From contig OZ022503.1 of the NCBI GenBank assembly GCA_963989385.1, positions 69,414,123-69,478,122 on the forward strand: a DNA stretch of 64,000 bases. Reading direction: 5' to 3'. The translations under genes were made by a program, and so were the position numbers. Shown here piece by piece: positions 49,701 through 61,700 of this stretch (positions are counted from its first letter, which is position 1; every line of letters starts with the position of its first letter). The notes under the pieces were generated by a model. That model was not told where the DNA came from and did not search any database. It saw only the letters and a list, made by a program, of their open reading frames with translations. Origin of the DNA: Ctena decussata. Lineage: Eukaryota; Mollusca; Bivalvia; Lucinida; Lucinidae.

Positions 49701-52700
49701 ATTGTCTGATGGTGCTTTACCAGTATATTTGAGCAAACTTTCATGAAGAAATCTTAAATGGTTTAAAATATATGTAGCAGACATTAAATACATGTACTAT
49801 ATTTTGAATTTCGACGTCTAAGTGTGACCTTGTCCTTTGTCAGATGTTGCCTCATGACAGGCGAATAAAAGGTCAGGAAAACATGATGGTGTAATACCCA
49901 TAAACCATAAGGGTATCCCTTTAATGCAGGAAAAAATATCATCAACTCAGTAAATTACACACTACTCTGAAGAGGCAACTCTGAAACTTATTTCCAATGA
50001 AATATTCTACAAGAAAATGCAAGAAAAGCAAAAAATAAAAGGGAGAAAAAATAAAAACTAGAGTTAACTTGCTAAACTATGTTTTCTACAAATCAAGTAA
50101 AGAATTCTTCCATAACACACAACTGCCAAGCTGATCTGTATACAGAGCACTACATAGGCAGGAGTTTTGATGATAAGTTCAAGACGATTTTTCTCAATTT
50201 CCATCAAAGCATATCTTGTGATCACTCATTAGAACTGCGTAGGACAAACAAATACAATAAGCGCATTCACATTTGGCCAACTGATAACAGAGTTATTTTC
50301 CACCAGATTTACTATATAAATCTCTTCTGTTTCAATTCTCGTAATGACATTCCCCAAGTGGCTTAGCAGTACATAACTATAGTTGCACACAACTGGCGCT
50401 GAGTGTCCCTCCATTTAATATTATAACCATGTTTCAGTGGAATAAAACAGTATAGCAATATTTATACCATACCTATAAGAGCCGCGACACGAGAAAACCA
50501 ACAAAGTGGCTGTGCGCCCAGCACAGACTCAGATCAGCCTGGGCATCCGCCCAGTCTGATCAGAGTCTTTGCTGTCCGCATGGAGGTAGCTTAGACCCTT
50601 AGCTACCCTATAAGTGCTTAGGGAAGAGTCTGATGAGACTGAGGGGATGCTCAGACTGATCAGAGTCTATGCTTTGCGCACAACCACTTTGTTGGTTTTC
50701 TCGAGTCGCAGCTCATTTTATTTTGTCCAACCAGAATAATAATACTGTAAAAGTTCTAAAAATTGGGACACCTAAAACAACTACATGTATACTATACTTG
50801 TCCTAAGAATGGAACAGTTTGTTTTTATAATGCAATAATGCGTCTAAAAGGTGCAGATGGAATGGCCAACAGTGTAGACCCTGATCAGGCTGCTCCTTCA
50901 GGAGCAGTCTGATCTGGGTTTGCACTGTTTGCTCAGACATGTCTGTCCCAATGTATAGAATTATCGGTAGCATAGCAATACAAGCTATACAAGCGGGTGC
51001 AATGAATTTGTTAATACATGCAATATATATGTTGTGTTAGGGAGATACAGCTTTATTAGGCATACCAAACAACCATTTCTCCCACTTCCATAAAGCGCTT
51101 GCTGAAAAATGTTTTCAAATATAGGAATATTGCAAAGAGTTGTACCATGCTAAACAAGACCTGTCCACACACAGGAAGGTGTCCGTGCCCATCACATAAA
51201 AAAAAAACCAAACTACAACTTTTAACGACGACGCTGACACCGGAGTACGTGCAACAGCTCTTTCTGTAGTTCTGAACAGGCTAGCAAACAAGACCTATCC
51301 ATGTACAGGATAGCTTGCCTGAACAGCACCTTGCTCATTACATAAAAAACTGTTACCAAAACATTCAGTGTGGATGCCAACAATGAAGCGGTCACGAATG
51401 CCTATGCTAAGGTGACAACAATAGTTTTTCTTTCCTCCAAATAGGCTAGCCAAATATAACTTAATTCTTATCAAATTAGATGTAAAGGGCACAGAATTAA
51501 TACAGTCTGCAATTATGAGCTCTTCTGTAAGGATTTAAGCATCATCAGAAAAAGTCCATGCAGTTTTAATATAGTTAAGTCACTCAAATAAAGTATATGT
51601 ACAGAACAAGAAACAAAGGCACCACATAAGAGGAGTATTCTTCATATGTGCAGACATACCTCCAACAAAGATTACTTTATGCTCTACTGATTTGTCTTCC
51701 TTCTCCTAGGGAACTATTCTTAACCCATTCCATTCGGGATACCCATTTAGGGGTATCTGAGCAAACAGTTTGGATCCAGATCAGGCCCCACAAACGTGGG
51801 GCCTGATCTGAGATCCAAACTGTTTACTGCCTAGACAACATTTCTACAAGAGTTGGTTAGACCAATATTGTCAAAATATTCTTGATTTTTGATGCAGACG
51901 ACAATTTCAGCAGACAACAAAAAATACCCAGAATGCAATGGGTTAAAGAAAAGAATTTGCTCTAAGAGAGAGCTTTTTTTTTCTTTAAGAGTAATTTGTG
52001 GTCTGTTCTGACAGAAGGCCTCAAAGTATGTTTTGAGCCCAAAAATTTCATGAAGGTTACTCCCCTTGTCTGGATGTATGAAAAATCAAGTTAGCTTCAA
52101 AGACAAGAACATTATACTGAAGAAAAATGGAGTTTTACAACTATGCCAAACTTAAGCATAATACTCTTACTTCCTGACATAATATTATTTGCAAGACACC
52201 AGCATTGGAGGCAAAAGGTGCTGCTTCTGACATTATTGAAGACTGACATAAAACCGTTTCTGACACAGGGGAGCATTCTGGGTCTATATTAATTGCCATT
52301 TTATTTTTTTCCCGTTGAAACTGTTCAAAATAACCAATATTCGTCAGGTTTTTTATTTTCCAGCTGAAACTCCTTCAAAATAATCTATGGACTAGTCCAA
52401 CTTCAAAGGCTTGAGATTCCATTATCAAAATTCAGCAGGTTACAACTTCAAACAAAATATTCTGAACCCCTTGCAAGCATAAAACTAAAACTTGGAGTGC
52501 CTTCACTCCTAAAAATTTATTTCTGAAACTGCCCTTATGCCAAGTGACAAGATGTCACTGTTTAGCAAGTATATAAAACTCCATTATCAGAGACAAACAT
52601 ACATGTATCTTAATAGAAAGAAAGACAAAAGAAATTTTATAAAACATACTTCAGCTTTTTCTTTTTTCAGTTTTTCAACCTTTGAAGCAAAACATACAGG

Positions 52701-55700
52701 AACACATTACAATAGCAGGGTATTACAACAGCCGCAAGTCTAATATCAACATCGTTTTCAGGTGTAATGGGTACACCGCCATGTTTTTTCTTCATTTTTT
52801 CAAAGGGAGCTAACTTTTGGGACTTCCTGTTTGCTTCCTAGATGATGAAAGCCTTCCAAAAATGGGTGTACTCTGAAAGGAAAGAATTTGCTCCTACAGG
52901 AGCAAATTTTTTCATATAAGATGCAACTCCCACTGATAAAGGGAGAAAAAATGGAAGAGGCTGAGTGGCTTCCCCTGAAAGTGTACCCATTCACCTTAAT
53001 AATAAGTTACCAAATGTATGCTTTTTTTAATTTTATTTTCATTAATATTTTTTTATTTATTTTTCTTATTTCTTTTCTAATTTAATTATTATTATTACTA
53101 TTATTATTAACATTATTATCATTACATTACACAGCAGTTTCATTAACAGTAATCACGCAAAAACATACCGTGCTACAATAATTTTATATTTTAACCTGGC
53201 TGCAAACCAGCATTAAACTGTTAGAAAATTAATCTTAGTCTAAATACAAATTGTCATGCAACACATGCTTTGGTTTAAGGTTTGACCACAAGTTTGAGGT
53301 GTTTAACATTTGCTGTGTCCCGAGGTTGATGATAACCAACACCAAAAGGAAGTCTTTAATATCGACCAAGTGCCACAACAAACATTGAACATTCTAACAC
53401 ACAGTTAAAATTAATTTTCAATCTATAAATCTGTTTATTATAGTTTTTTTTTCTAAAATATTCAGGGATGGGGAGGGCTCTGTGGGTATCTAAGTAATTG
53501 TAATCAAATAAAACAAATGATTAACTGCACTACTGACAGACAGAACTAAGATGATAGACAGTCAACCGAAGAACCATTCCAGCTTTTCATATCTTGAACT
53601 GCAATATAAGACTTGACAACCAGTCTACAAAGGGACATTACTCTAACCTACCTCTGATGTGAGAGCATCTCTTGTGTCTTTAGATGATGACTGTAACTTC
53701 TGCAGACTGTTCGTCAACATGGTGATCTAAAAATATTGCAGTATTAAAATTTAATTATTTGATTTATATTTCAACATAATGATCCAATAGGCCCGGTGAC
53801 GATACCAGATCACCTCCCTTCTGGGATGTAGGCACGGAAAGTAAGTACATGACTTTTGAAAACGGAGACAATTTAGTTTTGAAAGTATATATTTTACAAA
53901 GGTAGGCAACTGAATAAGCAACCCTTTGCTAACTATTGATATCTCAAAGTGGAAGTTCATCCCAAACAACTGATATCTCAAAGTCCCAAAAAATGTACTA
54001 TGAGAAACCAGTATTTCGATATAAAAGGGATTGAAATGTAAGAAAAACAGAAAATGTATCCAATCTATATTCTTTGATATGATGGTACTTTGCGATATCA
54101 GTATTTGACTAGAGTCAACTGCACTTTGCTTTCCAGCATAACAAACAGATACAGGTAAAGTAAAATTTTGCAAAGGGCAAGGAAACTAATAATTTTGTAA
54201 ACTGCCTACCTTTCAAAAATATTTACTTTCCTTGCATCTACTTGTTTCTCCTCTTTGTAAAATAGTTCATTTCCTTGTCTTTGTTGTTAAGGGAGACAAT
54301 CCTCTATTTTAAATTGCTCCACTTGTCTAAACTGAATAGGCCATTCACTCATAATGATCCCAATTTTTTTCAAAATCGTTATTTTCATTCCACATGCATT
54401 TTGAAGAAAGCAGTCTGTCTAACCTACCATATACTGAAGAAGTTACTTTAAAACTATGACAAAAAGTTGCAGCAATATGTTCTATAAATTCCACATCTTT
54501 GATCAGTGTTCATTAATAATTTGGCTGCTATAACTGAGCTTACACAGGCCAATGAATGCTACCATATGAGCCACCACACGAGAAAACCAACAAAGGGGTT
54601 ATGCGCCTAGCGCAGACTCAGATCAGCCTGGGCATCTGCCCAGTCTGATCAGAGTCTTTGCTATCCCCATAGACATAGCTTAGACCCTTAGCTCGCCTTT
54701 AAACGTTACGGAAAGAGTCTGAGCAGATTTGGCAGATGCCCAGGCTGATCTGAGTGAGTGAGTGAACTCGGGTTTAACGTCCCACCAACAACGAGGTCAT
54801 ATGGAGACGGGACCTCGGTTTAAAGTCTCATCCGAAAGACCGGAGAAGCGGGGGATCGAACCTGCGACCCCTGGATTGGTAGTCTGGAGTGTTATCCACT
54901 ACGCTACAGCCGCTCCTAGGCTGATCTGGGTCTGCGCTGGATTCACAACCACTTTTTTGGCTTTCTTGTGGCGCGGCTCATCTGCCTCGCATGTCTGCGC
55001 ATTATCACAAAACAGAGCTAAACCAGAAAATGATGCATAGTCTATGTAGTGCGGATGGCACAGTGAAGACAAAAATTACAAAGCACCATATCCAAGCCGA
55101 CGGAAGTTCTACCTGAATTACTCACCAAAAGTATGCCTTGAAATTCTATTCTATCTACACACACCATGCACACATGCAACTTCCTACATGATTTTACATG
55201 ACTGTAGTGAAACAGTGCATAAAGACTGTGCAAAACTCGTCACTTCTAGAACATGCATAATATGAGTTCTTAGATGAAAATGTAGTGCATGCCTTATGGA
55301 GCCTGCATTTGATGATGTAAACAAAGTATGTATTTCTTCGGTTATAAAAGAAGTGTTTTCCCTTCCAAAACAATACGAAAAATCTATGTCCAGATCTACA
55401 TGTTTCGGATTGTTTCGGCAGGAAAGACCCATCTCATAGCAGAATTTCAAAAGACTGATTTAGATGTTTTGGGTCATTGCAGAGCAGGGGAAAAACCTGT
55501 TTATAAACAAATAAATATGGTAGGTGACTCCTTTAATCTCTAACATGTGCACATGCAAATGCAGCTTAACTCTTTAAGCTTCAGAAACCAGATGACAAAA
55601 TTTACGTCTGCAAAAATGAAAAAAAAACAACCTAGTCCAAGACATTTCATATTGAGAGTTCAAAAAGACTAGAGGGCAAACAGTGTAGATTTAGATGAGG

Positions 55701-58700
55701 TGGCTCATTATGAGCCCCCTCAACAGGATCTACACTATTTGCAAATTTTGCTTAGCTCGGTCTTAAAGAGTAAACAGATCCAGACGGGATGGCTCATAAT
55801 GAGCTGCCTCATCTGGATCTACACCATGCCCTCTAGTCTCCAAAATCTAGATATAGCTTGGACGAAACATTTTTGAAATTTTATAGACATAAATTTTGTC
55901 ATCTGCTTTTTTTTTTTTTGGGGGGGGGGGGGGGGCACTTTTAGGGTCAAAATGATCCTTCCTAAGAGAGAGAACCAATTAATGTTGCCCCAAAAAATCA
56001 AATAATAACTTGTCAATAATATTGCAAACAGCCCTTAAAGGTAGGTTCCTGGGCTAGCGATGTCAATTATGTCCACAAAATAATTTTGTCTTTTTCTGAG
56101 CAGTATTGAATTCTCCTATTTATCTGAATTTGTTGCTACTGAGAAACTCGTCAGATGTTGAAGAAAATAGTTGTTTTCCCTTTTGGTTTATTTTCTTTCG
56201 TTGGAATTCCAGTTCTAAAAATAACTATGTTTATTATGTCTATAAGTGCGCAATTTCTGATGCCATTCTCCAAAGGTCAATTTTCCCTTGACGTGAGCTC
56301 TCCTAAGAGGTCCTGGCATGGCGGATGGGTTAAAACTATCCCAAAATGCGATGCAGCATGACATCAGCTGCGTTATCTATTTTTGGCGCTAACTAAAAAT
56401 AGCGCTAACTGGTGTGCGAAGCAGAGTTAGGAAATCCCTTGCAAAACAACTTTTCTTACACTTTTTTGATTTACACTTTTTAGTGAAACATATTAATTCT
56501 CTTTTATAAGTGCTTTCCAACAACTTGGATGAAAGTTCATCAAAACTATGATGCATTCCAAAGTACAGGAACCTACCTTTAACTAAACAAGAATTTTGCG
56601 GAATGCGGTATCTCGCCTGTAAGGCCATCATCACAAACCAGAACTATTATATACCAGAAAATGTGATGTAAAGTTTACGCCGCCGAACACACCAGAAAAT
56701 TAATACCCATGTCTTGCTTCTTCTACTCACAGGAGGGACAAATATCAAGCAAGTGTCCTTTGCTCTGCAAAATATAATAAATGCAAACATGCACATATTG
56801 CCAATATGCCTGCAATGAATACAAACCACAAATAGAACAGAAAACCGCACTGAACAACACCTATGTTTAACAGCCCAAAAGCCACCAGCTACTCCAATGA
56901 TTCAACACCCTCGCTCTATTTCAACAAAGCTTCTCACCAGCTACCCCACTGATTAAACACCCTCGCCCTATTTTAACAAAGCTTCTCACCAGCTACCCCA
57001 CTGATTAAACATCCTCCCCCTATTTCAACAAAGCTTCTCACCAGATACCCCACAGATTAAACACCCTCCCCCTATTTCAACAAAGCTTGTAACTAGTTCA
57101 CTGAAACTGAATAAAGGGTCTGTATTCAAAAACAAGGGAGACTGCAGAGCAGTCTGATCAATGTCTACAATCCCGAATTATCAAGTTTCCTGTAAAACTT
57201 CCCCTAAAATAAATATTGGACTAGCTAGGTTTATGGGTGCAGGTTCACAGGAAGCAAGGCTATGGTCATTTATAGCTTTGCCTCCCTTTTCAATGAGGGT
57301 CTACTGTTAAGGGACTTAACCAGTCTGCCCTTAAAAAGCAGACCTCATTCTAGAAAGGACTTCTTCATCCAGGAAAGCAAACAGAGGGTAAACAAGAGCT
57401 GTCACCTGACAGCATAGCTCGCCTGAATAGGTGCTTGCCCATCACACAGTCGCTATGGTGGTGTGGACTGCTATGTATAAACCTTCAGGCAAGCATGTCC
57501 ATAATGACAACACATTTATAAACAAAAGCTATCTCAGAAATGTCTTAAAATAAAAAAACAAGAGGGCCATGAGGCCCTGATCCGCTCACCTGAGCAATTG
57601 GCAAAGTCGCTTTTTCTTATGTCTGAAATTGTCAAAATATGAGTCTAGGGTCAAAAGTCAAAGACTGACCATGACCTCTTGTACTCATAAATCTTCATGT
57701 GCTAATGCGCATTAAGACAACCATATATACCATTTTTTAGACCAAAATCTTCAAAACATTCCATGAAATCTTATGTTCTAGCATTTTCCCATATTTGACC
57801 ATGCTGCAAAAAAAGGTCAAGGTGAACCCAAGGTCATCATTTGAACAGTCTTGGAAGTACTCTAGTACTCCATGCTACTTACCAAGTTTCAAGGCCATAG
57901 GCATATTGGTTCTGGAGAAGAAAAATATTAAATGTTTATACCATAAATGGGTATGGCGGCCATGTTGGTCATGTGACCTGGACCATTTGAACACATTTTT
58001 GTTCCATCAACCCCTGGAGGCTCTATATGAAATGTGACTACAATTGGCCCTTAGGCTTTTGAGGAAATGTTTGAAAATGTCAAAATATGAGAGATCTGGG
58101 TCAAAGGTCAAAGAATGACCTTGACCTCTTGTACTCATAATTCTTCATGACCTCATTAAGATGACTGTATATACCAATTTTTAGGCCAAAATCTTCAAAA
58201 ATTCCCATGAAAGCTTATGTTGTAGCATTTTGCCATATTTGACCTTGCCATAAAAAGGTCAAGGTCAAGCAAAGGTCATAATTTGAACAATCTTGATAAT
58301 ACTGGAGTACCAAATGCCACATACCAAGTTTCAAGGCCATCGGTCAACTGGTTATGGAGAAGAAGATTTTTAAAGGTTTTTACCATATATGGTCATGGCG
58401 GCCATGTTGGTCATGTGACCCAGACCATTTGAAGAAATTTTCGTTTCCTCAACCCCTGAAGGCTCTATATAATATTTGGTTACATTTGGCTTTTAAAAAG
58501 AAGTTTGAAATTGTCAAACTATGAGAATTCAGGGTCAAAGGTCAAAGAATGACCTTGACCTCTTGTACTTATGAATCTTGATGTACTCATTAAGATGACT
58601 GCATTTTCCAATTTTTAGGCCTAAATCTTCAAAACTTTCCATGAAATCTTATGTTCTAGATTTTCCCTTATTTGACCTTCCCGTAAAATGGTCAAGGTCA

Positions 58701-61700
58701 ACCCAAGGTTATCATTTTGAACACTCTTGATAGAACTGGAATACCCAATGCTTCATACCAAGTTTCAAGGCCATCGGTCAACTGGTTCTGGAGAAAAAGA
58801 TTTTTAAAAGTTTTTACTATATATGGGCGTGGCGGCCATGTTGGTCATGTGACCTGGGCCTTTTGAACAAAATTTCATTCCCTCAACCCCTGGAGGCTCT
58901 ATATGAAATTTGGTTACAATTGGCCCAGTGGCTTTGGAGAAGATTGTTTGAAAATGTCAAAATATGAGAGTTCTGGGTCAAAGGTCAAAGAATGACCTTG
59001 ACCTCTTATAGTCATAAATCTTCATGTACTCAGCTGCATTAACCAATTTTAGGCCTTACTCTTCAAAACTTTCCATGAAATCATATGTTCTAGCATTTTC
59101 CCATATTTGACCTTGCAGTAAAATGGTCAAGGTCAACCCAAGGTCATAATTTGAACAATCTTGATAGTACTCGAGTACCCAATGCTACATACCAAGTTTC
59201 AAGGCCATCGTTCAATTGGTTCTGGAGAAGAAGATTTTTAAAGGTTTTTACCATATATGGGCGTGGCGGCCATGTTGGTCATGTGACCAGGACAGTATGA
59301 ATAAATTTTTGTTCCCTCAACCCCTGGAGGCTCTATATGAAATTTGGTTTCAATTGGCTCAGTGGCTGTTGAGGAGATTGTTCGAAATTGTCAAAATATG
59401 AGAGTTCAGGGTCAAAGGTCAAAGAATGACCTTGACCTCTTAAAGTCATAAATCTTCACGTACTTATTAAGATGACTGTAGATACTGGTTTTTAGCCCAA
59501 AATCTGCAACAGTTTCCAAGATATCTTATGTTCTGGCATTTTGCCATATAAAAGCACAAGGAAGCAAATTTGACCTTGCCGTAAAAAAGGTCAAGGTCAA
59601 CCCAAGGTCATAATTTGAACAATCTTGGTAGTACTCGCGTACCCGATGCTACATACCAAGTTTCAAGGCCATCGGCCTATTGGTTCTGGAGAAGAAGATT
59701 TTTTTAGGTTTTTACCATATATGGGCGTGGCGGCCATGTTGGTCATGTGACCAGGACCGTTTGAACAACTTTTCGTTCCTAAGGTCCCAGGAGGCTCTAT
59801 ATGAAATTTGTTTACAATTGGCCCAGCGGTTTCAGAGGAGAAGTCGTTTGAAATTGTGGACGGACGGACGGACGGACGGACGGACGACGGACGCCGGAGC
59901 CTTACCATCCTATAAGCTCCCCCGGAGCCGCTGGCTCAGGTGAGCTAAAAAATCCACATGAAATTTCAAAGTCCATGAACTTGAGGTCAAAGAACTAAGG
60001 GGTAGGGGGGAGGAGGGCAGGGCTAGGATGTATCAAAGCCTTTAACCGTTATCTTACATCAGTCCAAGTATTAGTATCAACTGAGTCCATTGTGGCACTG
60101 TGAAATTATGTCTTCATTAATATAAAACCAATCAAAATCTTTAAGACAAAACTCAAAGTCCATGACCTTGACATCAAGGTCATCTAGTCGGGTAAGTATA
60201 TAGTGTTTTGTAAAAACTCAAAAAAGTGTCTAACATCAGTTCAAGTGTAAACTAAATCTCTGCCAGGCATTATGAATCAGTATGCAATTAGAAAACTTTA
60301 ATAAAGACCAAATTTCCTATTAGTCCCAGACCTTGACATCAACATCACCAAGCAGGGCTGGGGTAGTACTCTGTAAAACTTTGGACTAATATCTAACTAC
60401 AGTGCAAATATAAAAATAGCCATCAGAGGAGATGGCAAATCCCCCGACCGAAGGCCTCCTGCGCCTTGGTAAACAGGGTGCACTTCAAAACGCATATAAA
60501 TAGTATACTGTCATTCTTTTATGCTCCTTATTGACATTATCTGCTTAACAGATGCATGATTATCTAACACTCAGACCAAAACAGTATGCCAAATTGCTAA
60601 AAAGAGGTAAAATCTCAAATAGAAATCATGTAGACAATGTATTGCGTATGATACATTCAACATTTCAAAATGTGTGAATAACTTCTTAAGTACAAGCCCT
60701 ACAAATCTAATTTTGAGCTCTCTAGTAAGTGAATTTGGACAAAGAATCCAAATCTGAAAAAAAAAAAAAAAAAAAAAAAAAATTGGGGTGGGGTGGGTGG
60801 GTGGGGGTGGGGTGGGTGGGTGGGTGGGTGGGTGGGGGGGGGAGACTCGGAAAAGTACGAAAGCAAGAGTTGTCATTCTTGTATGAGACAAACTGTCCTG
60901 ATCTGATCTCCATATCTGTGAAGTATCATAAAAATATTTCTAAGGGTATTCAAGTTATGGAGCGGACACGAAATCACACCTAAAACCATCAAGGGGAAAT
61001 AACTTTAAAAGTAAGAAAGCAAGACTTGTCACTCTTATTCGCGACACATCTTCATGCCCTGTTCTACATATCTGTGAAGTATGATGAAAATATTTCAAAA
61101 GGTATTCAAGTTATGGAGCGGACACGAAATCACACCTAAAACCATCAAGGGGAAATAACTCAAAAAGTAAGAAAGCAAGAGTTGTCATTCTTGTTCGCGA
61201 CACATCGTCATGACCTGCTCTACATATCTGTGAAGTATCATGAAAATATTCCGAAGGGTATTCAAGTTATAGAGCGGACACGAATCTGCCAAAAATTCAC
61301 CAAAGGGGAGATTACTCAAAAATTACAATAGCAAGAGTTACCATTCTTGCACGCAACACATCGCCATGACCTGTTCTACATAACTGTGAAGTATCATGAA
61401 ATTATTCCAAACGGTATTCAAGATATGGAGCGGACAAGAAAATGTTTACGGACGGACAGACGGACGGAAGGACAGACGGACGCCAGGCTCATCGCTATAT
61501 CCCCGAACCTTTCGGTCGGGGGATATAAAGAATTCATCTATGGTTTCAGGAGATATGTGTCATTAAAAAACTTTAACCAAAACATCCAATCAATAAAAAG
61601 ACAATTTTCTAAGTCCATGACCTTGACATGAAGGTCACTGAGGGGGGTGGGGGTAGTACCTTGGAAAACTTTAGACCAATATCTAACTACAGTGCAAGTA

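Noticed and set aside
54425..54440. Six-base microexon signal TTCTTCAG, TATATG, GTAGGT
   Set aside because: Too short to distinguish from chance and no register argument supports it.
60571..60983. Proline/histidine-rich minus-strand and glycine-rich plus-strand open frames
   Set aside because: Both are translations of the GGGT/A-run tract, not genes.
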